Shown here: piece by piece, positions 9,840 through 21,379 of the stretch
How the letters are laid out: each line of letters opens with the position of its first letter
How positions within the stretch are numbered: the stretch's first letter is position 1
Assembly: GCF_030272615.1 (NCBI RefSeq)
Contig: NC_081411.1
Coordinates: forward strand, 152,199,971 to 152,263,970
DNA from: Cryptomeria japonica
Lineage: Eukaryota; Streptophyta; Pinopsida; Cupressales; Cupressaceae
Length of the DNA: 64,000 bases
Direction of reading: 5' to 3'
Notes under the pieces: generated by a model
Seen by the model: the letters and a program-made list of their open reading frames with translations, nothing else
Database searches by the model: none
What the model was told of the DNA's origin: nothing
Position numbers and translations under genes: made by a program

Positions 9840-11400
9840 AGAAAAATAATCCCCAAAAAAGTCTATCATGAAAACGCTTTAGATTTGGAAAAATAAATTA
9901 CTAGAGATGAAATCTCTTTTGCTATTCTATCATTCCAAAATTGGAAACTCCTTGGCTCTAATGGTCTTCCAGTTGAATTTATAAGGCTAACATATATTAA
10001 ATTACTGGCAATATTTATGATGTATATAATGAAGCTATTGAAAAGAGATCTTTAGGTAATAAAATTAATAGTGACATATAATCAAACCCTTTCCTAAACA
10101 TGGTGATAAAAGGAAGATTAAGAATCAAAGACCTATCACTTTATTGAATATGTCTTATAAAATTTTCACTAATTGCTTGCTTTGAGACTTATTGATATTC
10201 TCTTGATGATCATTAATGATACTCAAATTGGGTTAATTAGAGGAGATATATTATGGAGAATTTAATTACTAGTTGGAAAGTGTGGGACTATGCATATAAG
10301 TGTAGTCAAAATGTGGGGATGTTGTTGTTGGAGTTTGAAAAATCTTAAATGATAGAGTGGAATGGTCCTTTGTTGTTTCCATACTAGAGGCATTTGGATT
10401 CCTTGAGAAGTTTTGTAAAATGGTTAAATCTTATTTTGAAATACTTCTCTCAATTGAGGTTAACGGTTCTCTCCCTAAACTCCATAGTTGGAGAGATCCA
10501 TTAGAGAAGGTTTCCCTTTGGCCCAACATCTATTTGTTATTGCCTTTGAAGTCTTGTACTTTGTTCAAGAAATGAGTCAATCTTCTAGGTCAAAATAATT
10601 TGAATATCAATCTATTATGTTGTGTTGGATAAAAGAGCATCCTATCTGATTCTCAAAGTTCACTTGGAAACAAGGAGATCAAAATAAATTGGTGAAATAC
10701 CTTGGGATTCTTTTTTCATGTCAAGCCTTCATTGCAAGACATGTGAAATTGGATGTTTTCAAAAATAGAGAAAAAATTGAAAAGGTAGTATAATAATAAC
10801 CTATCTCTATCCTTTCTTCATATTCTATTTATTATATTCAATAATGTTCAAAATTTGATTAGGAAATTTCTTTGGTCTAATGGTAAAGGTAAGAATCAAA
10901 ACATGTTATCAAATGGGATGGTGTTGTTTGGATAACAACAGAGGTGGATTGGGTTTAAGGATCTGAAAATTCATGGTATAGCTTAGCTACCAAATGGATC
11001 TTGAAAGCCTTAGCTGGAAATAAGCAACAAAAGGTCTCGATTAAAAGAAATATCCAAGATGCAATTAAAACAAATTTGAGGAAATTGAAGGGTGAATGTA
11101 GTTAATAAAAATGTTAGGAAATTGAAGAATATACATCCTCATGACTCTTTTTTTTTTTTGACAAATTTTATGATAAGCCTTCAAGGATCTATGATCTTTT
11201 CTAGTATTTGGAAAGTCTAAGAGTCCATTAGGGGATGCAAATTGTTGGAAGTGATGCTCTCAACAAGGTTTGCAATGAGATTTTATGCTTCAAGTCAATT
11301 TGGTAGAATTTGTCTCATAATAACAAGCCCCTTGCTTTGCTCTAGGGCTCCCCTATAAAAAAGTGGGGCAGTAAAGGTACATTTATATTTTTTAAGATAC
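9840..11400 (+). pseudogene. LINE A reverse transcriptase remnant
   Basis: Pieces in changing frames include ITRDEISFAILSFQNWK, KNQRPITLLNMSYKIFT, INDTQIGLIRGDILW, REGFPLAQHLFVIAFEVLYF, VKYLGILFSCQAF and LATKWILKALAGNKQQK. Each aligns with an RT block of the LINE at 41132-42622 (for example WRPITLLNVSYKILAKL and KYLGIPFSILPNLKE). The catalytic Ala-Asp-Asp box is not recognisable. No product is possible. Confidence 0.65.
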
Positions 11401-11402
11401 AC

Positions 11403-11468
11403 TCAAGAATATTGAATTCTGAGCTTAAAATCTTAGATGTAATTGAGATCAGAATTCAATATTCTTGA
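11403..11468. repeat. Perfect 20-bp inverted repeat with 26-nt spacer
   Basis: TCAAGAATATTGAATTCTGA (11403-11422) is exactly complementary to 11449-11468. It lies where LINE A coding ends and the inserted repeat begins, so it may mark an insertion or rearrangement junction. Confidence 0.9.
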
Positions 11469-11574
11469 CTCTAATAAGATCCCACTCTCTTCTTAGAAAA
11501 AAAATGATGAAGGTACAATTTCCTATGATAATTAAATTGAATCTTGAATGTCTTGATAATTTCAAATTGAAGGA

Positions 11575-12040
11575 TGGTAGGGGAAGTGTACTAGTAGCCA
11601 TTATAGCTAACTTCGTGCACCCACAGATTCTCAACAGTATATCCGTTTATAGCTATTGTGTTGGCTTTTGGGTAGTAATGACGCATGTTGTGGGATATGT
11701 TATGCACTCAGGGGTCAAAAAGTACACATTTCAAAGTGTCTCTCGATACCTACTTAAAGATGCCCCAATAACTATGCACTTAAAATTGTCAATACTTATC
11801 CACAAATGACCCAGTAGTTGTGTATAAATGCCCTTGTAGTCATGCACAAATGTGGCATTTATGGAGCAAAAAAGCTAAAAAGTGAATGGCTATTGGTACA
11901 TGTGAACTTTATCAATGGGATTTTAGTTATCATTTTTTTTTTATTTCTTCAAAATTAGTAACTAGCGGGTTAGGTTCATAAGGAATGCACGGTTATTAGA
12001 ATTGAAACAGCTACCGATGCTCTTCCCCTACTTCCCTTAT
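11575..12040 (+). repeat. Dispersed repeat, copy 1 (interrupts LINE A)
   Basis: Shares long stretches with 17585-17990 in the same orientation: GTTTATAGCTATTGT, TTTGGGTAGTAA, AAAGATGCCCCAATAA and GCTCTTCCCCTAC in the same order. A poly-T run followed by an AGTAACTAG-type segment occurs in both. It is probably a non-autonomous element; terminal repeats are not clear to me. Confidence 0.7.
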
Positions 12041-12129
12041 GAATATTAATTTACGTAGCCTTTATAATCTGTTGACCAACTCCCAAGAGGTCCCAAGAGG
12101 TGCTAAATCATGTTAATTAAATATGAAAC

Positions 12130-12440
12130 CTAAATCTTGATAATAAGCAATGGTCTGCCTCTCTTAAAGCTTGTTGGTATAAAAAGATTGATCCAAAGAA
12201 ATGTTTCTTCAGATGGATTCTTTTGCTTAAGAAACTTGTTGTGGGTTCTCCCTAGTATAATGTCTTATGTTTGCAATTGTGTTGAGGATTTTGAGCATAT
12301 TTTTTAAGCTGCAATTTTGCTAAAGCTATCTGGTCTGTCTTTATGCATAATGTCCTTTGTTGGGATAGCAAGTATAATGTTTCTTCGCATGAGATTTTAT
12401 GTGGGTATATTAAAGGTCTGAATGTTAAATAAAGAAAGGA
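12130..12440 (+). pseudogene. LINE A C-terminal zinc-finger RVT remnant
   Basis: The translation shows KKIDPKKCFFRWILLLKKL, then CNFAKAIWSVFMHNVLCW and ILCGYIKGLN. These match CHFAKEIWRLFGFSLESN and ILGYIKGYRK in the LINE tail at 40206-40511. The putative zinc-binding cysteines are partly lost. Confidence 0.6.
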
Positions 12441-14250
12441 AAAATATGGACTTATACCAAAGCAAAAGAAGCCTTAGAAGGTGCCTTAGACTCATTTCTT
12501 ATATTCATGAAAATTATAGATGAAGGCTCTACACCTATTTTCAAAGCTATTTAGTATGCTGAATTCTGGCCACATGACTTGAGGGAGATCGATGAAAAGT
12601 TCTAAAGTAGTATATAGATTTCCAAGAGCTGTGCTGCAAGAGTTAAAGAGAGATGCGGCCATCAAAGGTTTAAAGTTTACATGTTAAAACTTTGAAAACT
12701 GTGGTTGGGAAAGGGTCTAGCCTCCCTTGGAGATCTTTCTTGGTTTGGATTCCTTCAAAGCCATCACGAACGAAGAAAGTTGTGGGATGCAAAAGCAAGA
12801 GAATGAGGCTGCCCCTGAACTGGTTAATGAAAAATCATGATTATACAGCTGTTCGTTATAATGTTTTGCTCTCTTTCGTATGATATTTAGACACGAAATT
12901 TTGTTTTCAAAGTCTGGTGGGGCTCATGATGTGACTATTTGTGGTCATATATACTTTAACCAGACTTTATTTTATTAATAATCAACTATCAAATTTTTAA
13001 AAAATGACTGAATCCTTTCTAAACATATGTCTATTGTGCAATTTAATTGTATAAATAAGCCAGTGACAGAAAACCTTCACTTATTATGTTGAATACAATC
13101 TGTTGTAGCTGGGGTATCTCTGTTTTCACTTTGCTTATTGACTCTTTTTGGGGTACATTACACCCTCCACTTAAGGAGAGAGGTAGAGGAGAAACAGAGA
13201 CAAAGAGAGCAAAAGAAATAACAGAGATGAACAAGAAAATGTTATATACGATATATCAAAATCATACAAAGTTTCATCACATATACCTATCACTGACTGC
13301 CCTCATTCAACAAATATGCCAAGTAAAAACACAAAAGAGAAATGAAATTCATTATAATTAATTCTACAGTGAAGGAACATCTGCAGAGAAGATAATGCAA
13401 TTAATTCAGATACAGTGAATGAACATGGCGACGGTGGAGAGAAAGGTTGATCTGAGGAGTAAAGGTGGGTAGTTGTGAACCGTAATTAATTCCAACACCA
13501 CAGCCTACTATTATCATGATGAAAAGTATGAAGGTGTTAATGCTTGGTAAGTCACCAATGTTTTGTTGAGGTTGTGACAAACTATCAGTCCTTAAAACCC
13601 TCTATAATTCTTATGAACATGTATGTTCAATGAAGTGTTTGTTGGTGTGAATGTGAATACTTACTTTATCAGGATTCAGGAAGTTTTTGTTTGTGTGAAT
13701 CCTAACCCAATTTAAGTAGAATACAATCTTTTCTTAAGCCTATTTTGAGGCACCCAAATGAAAATATTGTTTTCAATAGCCTAATCTTGTGTGAAAACTT
13801 GTTTACTCAACTCCATAAAATGGAATCCAGTCCAAAAAAACAAGACAATCGAGATTTCCGTGACGTTCACGTTGATTGTAGCAGATTCTTCTGCATTAAT
13901 TTACACCCAAAAATCTACCGGCCTTCAACACCATGCTTAATGGATCTGCTTTTACCCAATCTAAGGGGCCTACTACTAAGGTAAAGATCAACCGTCTTCT
14001 CGGCCTAATTCTAGAACTCTTTGATTTCTTAGTAATTATTCTTGAGTGTCATTACGAGACCTTGAAATAGGGTGATTTGTTTTAGTTTTAATTCCACAGA
14101 TAGGCTGTCTATTGAAGAGAAATTTTTTAACTTAAAAGCGTCTGAATCGCTCAAAAATGATGGATATGTTTCTCACGCAGACTGTGTCTTATAGGTTCTA
14201 TACCTGGAATGCCCGCCCCATTAGCCCGCATTAAGTTATAATCTACAAAT
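12441..14250 (+). other. No supported gene; upstream region of the carboxypeptidase gene
   Basis: A 63-codon ORF at 12692-12883 (MKTVVGKGSSLPWRSFLVW) is unrecognised and not supported as a gene. 13040-13380 is AT-rich with short ORFs only. 13500-14250 is likely promoter-proximal sequence. No transposon domain was seen. Confidence 0.5.
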
Positions 14251-14268
14251 CCTTATACCTCTTACAAC

Positions 14269-14276
14269 TATATAAG
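14269..14276 (+). promoter_or_regulatory. TATA box of the carboxypeptidase gene
   Basis: TATATAAG lies 69 bp upstream of the start codon at 14346, leaving room for a 5' UTR of about 40 nt. Assigned from motif and position. Confidence 0.6.
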
Positions 14277-14345
14277 TATAGTGGTAAGCAGTGGGAAAAT
14301 GGTAGGATTTAAAAGTTGAAAAGGGCAGTCAAGCTAGGATAAAAA

Positions 14346-17062
14346 ATGGCTCATTACCTGCCCTTGTGGGTTTTTTTGGGTTTTTGTCTGATTACTTTTG
14401 CACGGTCTAAAGACAGTGGAAACCCATGGAATAGTAGGAAGAAACAAGATTTAGTAACCCAGTTGCCCGGGCAACCTAAAGTGGGGTTTAATCACTATTC
14501 AGGTTATGTGACTGTGAATGAAGAAAATGGAAGAGCTCTCTTCTATTGGTTCTTTGAGGCTGCTACTCTCAAAGAGAAAAGGCCTTTGGTCCTATGGCTT
14601 AATGGAGGTGGTAGCATATGCCAGTTTTTTTTTAACTAAATGTGTTAGATATTCCCATGTTTGTGATTATTGCAGTAATGTAACAGTGATATTCATTCAA
14701 CAGGTCCAGGGTGTTCATCTGTGGGTTATGGAGCAACACAAGAGATTGGACCTTTCATCATAAATGCAGATGGAAAGACTCTTTCTTTCAATGAGTACTC
14801 ATGGAACAGAGGTATTTTCTTTTAGGACACTTTGCTTGTGGATTGAATTCATTACTTTTTTACACCGCTCACAATTCTATGCTTCATTCTATGCTTCGAT
14901 GATCAGAAGCCAATATATTATTTTTGGAGTCTCCCGTAGGAGTGGGATTTTCCTACTCTAATATAACATCTGATTACAAGATATTAGGAGATAACATTAC
15001 TGGTAAGAAGCTCAAGCTTTTTCTTACACTTCATATTCCTTAAAATATTCTATATTGAAATTCATTTTTGAGACTAATTTGAAGATTGGGTGATGATTCA
15101 ACTCCCAGCTGAAGATACATACATGTTCCTCCAAAACTGGTTTGGAATTTACCCCCAGTATAGAGCACATGAGTTCTACATTGCAGGAGAAAGCTATGCA
15201 GGTGTGGGGTCTAAGTGGGGTCTAACTCATTTTCTATGTACTGCCCTAAGAAAACCCATCTCTGTTGTAAATCAATACATTCAATTGTCCTTGTTTTACC
15301 AGGGAAATATGTGCCTGAGCTTGCAGAACTCATACATGATCAAAATAAAATCTCCCCCAAGAGTCTTTATATAAATCTCAAAGGTTTTATGGTAAGCAAT
15401 GCCTTTCTCTCAGCTTAGTTCTATTGCGAAACTTTTTTTATCATGATTGGAAATGTTTAAGTATACACTGCTCAATTCAGGTGGGCAACCCCGAAACACA
15501 TGATGCTAATGATTGGCGAGGTCAAATGGATTATGCGTGGAGCCATGCTGTTGTATCAGATGAAACCCACATGGCCATTGTAGAGAACTGTGATTTTGAT
15601 TCTAACAATACATTGGACAACAAAAACTGCAGTGATGCTATAGATGAAGTTTATGATCAACTCAACAATATAGACATGTATAGTCTCTACACTCCTACAT
15701 GCATTCACAAGAACACAACAAAAAATGCAAGAAGCGGGGGAAACCAGTTCAAATTTTCGACTAACAAGGTACATTTCTATGTCTCAATGCTGTGGGTATT
15801 TTTTTCTCATTATGATCCAACCATATAATGAGTTAGGCTCTTTGAAAAACTCTGAGTTTAGATCCCACGATGATGCAAACTAAAAATCCCATTTTTTTAA
15901 GATCAATGTAGAAGCCTCATGACTCCTAATGTTACATATTTTTCAATTCTCTATGCAGATGATGAAAAGGATGGTTGGTGGATATGATCCTTGTCTTGAT
16001 GACTATGCCGCAGTGTATTACAACAGATATGATGTTCAGGAAGCTCTTCATGTCATCAATGGCTCACACCTTAGAAATTGGAATATTTGCAAGTAAGATT
16101 TTCTCTCAACATATATACCTTCACTTCAGAAATACATAAATTTATAACGTTTAACAAAAACGCATTAGTTCTTTATAGTTCAAATCATTATTTAGCCACT
16201 TATAATTAAACTGAGGAGATTTTTCCAGAATACAGCTATGATATCTTCAATGGGTGGACAGACTCGAGAGCATCTGTATTGCCTGCATATCTTAAACTTA
16301 TGGATGCAGGTCTCCGTATATGGGTTTACAGGTATTTTTTGGGTTTTTAAATATCATATTTTAAAATTTAATTTGTTTAGATATCTCATTTAAAATCGTA
16401 TGAGTTTTTCCAGTAATCTATTTATTAATTGATTTCAGAAATAAATCATCATAAGTTAAAATATAATGTTCAAACTTATCTCCATATAAACTATAATTTT
16501 TATTTATATCAAATGATATAACTATGCATTATATTTAAACAATCTAATTCAATAGATGTTAATGTAATTACAAATAATGCATTTAACAGTGGAGACACAG
16601 ATGGACGGGTCCCAATGCTATCAACAAGATATAGTCTAAATGCTCTGCAAGTTCCCAAAAGTACTTGGCGGCCATGGTATTATCAGGGACAGGTGAGAAG
16701 TTAATTCAATCTTCTTACCAATAACTGAATACATATAAAAAGATGTAAACTTAATATCAATTGAACCCATTTGAAAAGATGTAAATTCGACAACATTTGT
16801 ATACAAAATGATTGATTTTTTATATGTTTCCTTAAATAGATCCAAAACTTTGATATAGATAGATTATACACATCTTTTACTTCCAAAATAAATTTTGAAA
16901 ATCTGTGGATAATTATAGGTAGGTGGGTGGACTCAAAATTACGGGAAGTTGACATTCTCCACGTTTAGAGGTGCCGGCCATGCAGTACCACTTTTTAACA
17001 GAGGCAAAGCTTTGTTTTTCTTCACCTCATTTCTTTCAGGGAAAGTTCTGCCGAAGCAATGA
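14346..17062 (+). CDS. Serine carboxypeptidase-like protein (peptidase S10), ten exons, intact
   Basis: A secreted or vacuolar serine carboxypeptidase-like protein; the family trims C-terminal residues, and some members act as acyltransferases. Exons by eye: 14346-14607, 14704-14811, 14907-15002, 15109-15201, 15303-15391, 15481-15768, 15959-16092, 16236-16331, 16590-16692, 16919-17062. All have GT-AG borders and join to 1413 nt (470 aa), normal for the family. It starts with a signal peptide ([21 protein letters not shown]). S10 hallmarks follow: LVLWLNGG then [10 protein letters not shown] (substrate carboxylate binding), [13 protein letters not shown], nucleophile Ser in GESYAG, Asp in SGDTDGRVP and His in FRGAGHAVP. 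For exon 8 the first AG gives a stop; the AG at 16234-16235 restores CNYDIFNGW. The style fits the carboxypeptidase II-like clade. No break is seen. Confidence 0.93.
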
Positions 17063-17584
17063 CAAAATGACAGGCCTTTAGATTAATATTTTTGGTTTCC
17101 CTCAACGAAGACATTTACCGTATGGAATAGAAGTATAGGTATAACAGGCGGGAATGTTACATTTTAACCTAGATAAAGCGAAACCAGTAATGAAGTACGT
17201 GATCTGGAACAGGCTGCATCTATATGAGTCTTACTCATTCAAGGCTGGAGTTACCATATAATACATAGTAATTTCCTTCTTTTTTTTTTTTGTCTAGCTT
17301 TTCCAAAAACAAATAGGAGGGGAATTATTATGTATTTTTATGGTAAATTATTATGTATTTTATGGCAACTCTAAAACTAAAAGTAAATGTCTGAATTGCA
17401 TTTTTGCTTTCAATAATTGGAATGCTGTCAAAATAATATTGACAAAAGATATTATTGATGATAGGAGTCAATAATGACTCATAGGAGTCAATAATGACTC
17501 ATTATTGAGTGTTCAGTGTCAGAAATTTGGCTGACAAAAAAGGAATTCAATTATAATTCAATGAATATAAGAAGAATGCTAATG
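17063..17584 (+). other. Downstream region of the carboxypeptidase gene
   Basis: AT-rich 3' flank. It contains an imperfect short direct duplication (ATAGGAGTCAATAATGACTC twice at about 17460-17500). No confident polyadenylation signal was picked. Confidence 0.5.
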
Positions 17585-17990
17585 TAGAGGGGAAGTTTAA
17601 CAGTAGTTTTTATAGTTAATTTCATGCATTCACAGATTTTAAAGGATAATTGGATTTTGATGATATTTTTGTGTTGTCTCCGCATGCAACATAACTGTTT
17701 ATAGCTATTGTTTTGGCTTCTGGGTAGTAAGATACACTTTGTGGTATCAGTTATGCATGCAAGGGTCAAAATGGTAAACATTTCAAGGTGTCACTCCGTA
17801 CCTCCTTAAAGATGCCCCAATAATTGTGCCCAATAATGGTGCACAAATGAGTCAATTATGATCCAAAAATGCTAAAAAATTGGCAGCTATTTTTTTTTTT
17901 TTTTGGTTTTTTGAAGTTAGTAATTGGGGGGTAGGGTGTGCAAGAAGTAAACGGGTATTGGAACATGGAGTGCTCTTCCCCTACTACATC
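17585..17990 (+). repeat. Dispersed repeat, copy 2
   Basis: Same family and orientation as 11575-12040. It carries an extra ~35-bp stretch near 17640-17690 that copy 1 lacks. The end near GCTCTTCCCCTAC is shared. Confidence 0.7.
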
Positions 17991-18989
17991 TTAAGTATCT
18001 ATTGCATTTAATGGTTTGATCTTACCATTAAATGTATAGATGTGTCATGGGACAAAGTCTATGACTTTGGATGGCACACAACCCCATGTAATCAGATCAC
18101 CATGAACTAAGTTCTAGGAAGAAAGGGAGAATAATGCTATTTGATGTCTTAACAGTTTTCACTTTAAAATTTATTATTAGAATTATTACAATTTATGAGA
18201 TGATGCCATAATTGTTTTTTAATTCAATTATGTGAGATTTTCTAGAATCAATGTTTCTATTATATTTTGTGATCTATCATCACAATGTCAGATGTTCAAG
18301 AAGATGGAAAAAATTATTATATTATACAATTTTATTTAAATATCTTAGTTTTTAAAGTGCAAATAGTCAACAATAATTTTATATTTCATCCCTACTAAAA
18401 AGTGGTAAATGGTTGTCATGTTTTTATTGGTCAAAAATTATTTTACACTATTATACATGGTGTGATGCATACTATACAACAAACTATTTCCTTTTAGTAT
18501 AATAGTATATCATGATTGATGGACTCAACAAAATTTTTATATTGATAATAAATTTTTCCTTGAACATATCTTTGTAATTTTGATCTAAATAAGATAGAGA
18601 AATGCCCTATTTCCATTGTCATCGAGTCACTTGCACAAGTTACCAAAAAAATATGAAAAACATTATGTATCTTATATACATAATATTTATAAGAAATCCA
18701 TTCATATTGATCTTTAACTTTTTTGTGTTTTATCATCATCACTCAATCGAAAAAATAAGCATACTTAAAATTTTATTATTAAAGCCTTCTAAATTTGTGA
18801 TGAGAATCATATTGTTCATTAGGTTACTCATTTATAAGGTATTTTAGTGAAGAATGGGTGCAAATAAAAGTAAGCATAATAAGGTGTAATCTTTTTCACC
18901 ATCACAATGCTAAGGACTCTATGTACTCACATGGCTTTCCTTCCTTATATTTAAGACTTATTCAATTAAGTTCCTTATAAACTTAAAAT
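17991..18989. other. AT-rich spacer, no gene
   Basis: Only short AT-driven ORFs. This is the left part of the target into which the Tat-type element inserted; the sequence resumes after 35417. Confidence 0.6.
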
Positions 18990-19015
18990 TGTAGACACCT
19001 AAAATTGTCCAGTCT

Positions 19016-19260
19016 AATTAAATAAATATTTTATTTATTTAATTATCTAAGCCTAATTCTTCTATTAATTAAATAAATCTTTATTTATTTAATTAATTCA
19101 TTTATCCTCTTCTAGCCTTATTTCTTATTTAAATAAATACATTTATTTATTTAAATTATCCTTTTCCTAAATTAAATAAATATTTTATTTATTTAATTAT
19201 CCCACTTCTTCTATTAATTAAATAAGTATTTATTTATTTAGTTAATTCATTAGCCTTTTC
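19016..19260. repeat. Array of five AT palindromes in the LTR
   Basis: Successive self-complementary blocks: 19016-19044 has 13-bp perfect arms (AATTAAATAAATA and its complement), and 19064-19097 has 14-bp arms. Three further blocks follow to about 19260. Sequences differ between blocks but each stays self-complementary. The 3' LTR carries extra blocks. Confidence 0.85.
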
Positions 19261-19406
19261 TACCCATGACACATGTCATTCATCTCTTAATTCATACACT
19301 ACCTACCCCTTTTATTATTTTATTATTTCTTTTACCTACCCTCTAATCATAGCTTACCTCCTTTTACACCTCTCAATCCTATCCCTCCATTTCTTATTGT
19401 GTCTTC

Positions 19407-19414
19407 TATATAAG
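19407..19414 (+). promoter_or_regulatory. LTR TATA box of element 3
   Basis: TATATAAG, followed by GGAGATGCTTCC. The same box is at 35035-35042 in the 3' LTR. Confidence 0.7.
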
Positions 19415-19787
19415 GAGATGCTTCCTTCATTATCAAACCCTAATCAATCATTCTACTCAATCACTCTAATGAGCTAATGACTTGATCAATTGACTACAAT
19501 ACGATCCTACTTGCAACCACATTCCGTTCTTTGTTGAACTCTTGTGCACATAAAATCTGAGAGCAAATATATCAAGCAAGATCAATGGAGATAGGAAGAA
19601 TGGAGATCAAAACCCTATTGGACATGTGATGGTATAATCTTTGTGATTTTGTTTGATTTGCATTGTCTTAGGTAATCTTCATATGTTATGGTGGATCTTT
19701 GTTGTTGTTAGGCTAGGGTTTTGTGGTTGAATTCATTTAGCCTTTCAATATTGTTATTATTGTCATCCATTTTCACCATATACATTT

Positions 19788-19806
19788 TGGCACGGCCGGT
19801 GGGACT
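19788..19806 (+). promoter_or_regulatory. Primer-binding-like site of element 3
   Basis: TGGCACGGCCGGTGGGACT starts three bases after the LTR end. It has the TGG start and GC-rich body of a primer-binding site, but I cannot match it to a tRNA by eye; it may be diverged. Confidence 0.5.
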
Positions 19807-20003
19807 CTTGTCTCTTTTTGCATCTAACATCTTGTTGCAGATTTTGTATTTTGAAGTTCCAGATTTGACGTTTTCAACAACATTTTCGACATTTTTGCGT
19901 CTGCGCACTTTCGGATCGCGTTTTTGATTTTCTGGTGTGTCTGTGACATCTTGGATCATGACTGTGTTATTGGCAATTTTTATTTTGCAGGTTCCAGGAA
20001 AGG

Positions 20004-20149
20004 GCGTCTGTGTTGTGAAGTCGCGTCTGCGTTGTTTTTATCCGCGTCTGTGTCCAAGAAGCGCATCTGTGTTCTGTGGGCACGTCTGTGCGTCACAGAA
20101 CCGCGTCTGTATCACCCAGGCACGTCTGTGTTGAGGGTAACCGCGTCTG
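20004..20149 (+). repeat. Array of eight GCGTCTG-type motifs, period 19-21 bp
   Basis: Motif starts are 20004, 20023, 20044, 20063, 20082, 20103, 20122 and 20143 (GCGTCTG, GCATCTG or ACGTCTG, mostly followed by TG). Intervals are only 19 or 21. The sequence between motifs is not conserved. It lies in the gag leader. Confidence 0.9.
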
Positions 20150-20730
20150 TGTTCACCAGTTTCAAAATTTTGGATTTTTATTGATTCAATTTTCGGATTT
20201 TTGCATTTAGGGTTTCAGATCTGGTTTATTTTGAACTAACATTTTCAGATCTAGCTAACAAAATTGGTGCAACTTGCCTTGGAAGCTAAATCGTTTGGTT
20301 GAAGGCCCCTATTTTCACAAAGTCTTTTGGGTTTAAAATTTACCTAACTTGTGTGCTTGTAGGAAGGGGTGATTATTTGAAACAATCCAAACTACTAACA
20401 TCTCTTTGTTGCAGGTCCTTGGCAAGGGTTTTTTTGGATTTTTATTGTGTGCCTTGTTTTCATAGACTAGCAAACACTTCAATTGGTGCACTAAAATTAA
20501 ATCATTGTCTTTTGTGTCTTGAGCAACAGGCTCTTTTTGTTTAATCTTTAGAGGGCCTGTCTTCTCGTGTGGTCATTAGGACTGCTAGTGAGAAGAGAAC
20601 GACCCAAGTGGTAGCAAAAGAAAAGCCATCTTCTTCCAAACCACTATAAATAACTGTATTCATGGTGAAAACTATGAATAACGTGTGCTGATTAGTTCAT
20701 ACCGACACTATGTCTCCCCATAAACCCGTT

Positions 20731-21077
20731 TGATCAAATTTATTTGATCAGTTGTAGGGTGTAACCCCTACTGGCTGGGAGCCTTCTGTATTTACAGAGC
20801 TAAAAGTGCCGCATGTATGGCCACACGAGCGGATGCCCTTACTAGCACCTTTTTGTTTTAGAAGCCCAAATCCTTCTAGTTGTTGGGGCAGGAGGTCGGA
20901 CCTCTGGTAGCGGCCCACACACATACGGTTCTTAGTAGAGATACAAAGTTTGCCACGGGGAGTTTTCATGGGGACCGATGCTTGGTTGACCCGAGAAGTG
21001 AGTGCTGAGGGTGGAGCCAGTGAGGTCAAGCATCTAAGTATCCGCTCTGAATAGCGTAGCCTCGGGGGTAAAACCCC
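20731..21077 (+). other. Structured leader segment with four perfect inverted repeats
   Basis: TGATCAAAT with its complement at 20731-20750; GTAGGG/CCCTAC at 20754-20771; GAGGTC-G-GACCTC at 20892-20904; GGGG-TAAAA-CCCC at 21065-21077. The segment is GC-rich compared with its neighbours and carries no supported ORF on the sense strand. By position it could be a packaging or dimerisation region, but that is inference. Confidence 0.55.
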
Positions 21078-21379
21078 ATGTGGGATCAACAACTATTGTC
21101 TTGGCCAGCCATAAGAATTGTGCTTGACTTATGTTAAACATTCAAAACATTCAAGACCAAACAGCAAAACATTGTGTCTTTTGTGTCTTCAAGTGTATGC
21201 AAAACATTTTACATCAAACAACACACTTTTCTTGGAGTCATTTTGAGTCTAGACACTTGCAAACATTGAGTCCTCATCAACATTGTGTCCGCTTGTCATG
21301 AAAAATAGTCAAACAGTCAGATTTGGTCACAACAAAACAACTTCACAGATTGGAAAATTTGCACAAAATTTGTAGAAAC

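Larger units (their letters stand above)
8225..12440 (+). mobile_element. LINE-type retrotransposon remnant (LINE A)
   Basis: In order on the plus strand: an ORF1 C-terminal remnant (8225-8450), endonuclease, reverse transcriptase, RT C-terminal region and a zinc-finger RVT-type tail. Each block can be recognised by comparison with the better-preserved LINE at 39791-45943 in this window. It is saturated with stops and indels. A dispersed repeat occupies about 11430-12115, between the RT C-terminal region and the zinc-finger tail. Confidence 0.75.
18990..19784 (+). repeat. 5' LTR of element 3
   Basis: 795 bp with TG...CA ends, confirmed by the second copy at 34555-35412. It carries an array of AT palindromes (19016-19260) and a TATA box. 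Confidence 0.95.

Noticed and set aside
15061-15108. Upstream acceptor for exon 4 giving a longer N-terminal extension of the exon
   Set aside because: The AG at 15107-15108 gives [16 protein letters not shown], the expected family sequence; the upstream choice inserts extra residues.
16092-16236. Apparent frame break between exons 7 and 8 of the carboxypeptidase gene
   Set aside because: Using the AG at 16234-16235 instead of the one at 16227-16228 restores the frame and a family-typical sequence, so the gene is not a pseudogene on this ground.
20748-21092. Minus-strand 114-codon open frame in the leader of the Tat-type element
   Set aside because: It overlaps the inverted-repeat-rich leader and has no recognisable domain; the openness reflects GC-rich structured sequence.
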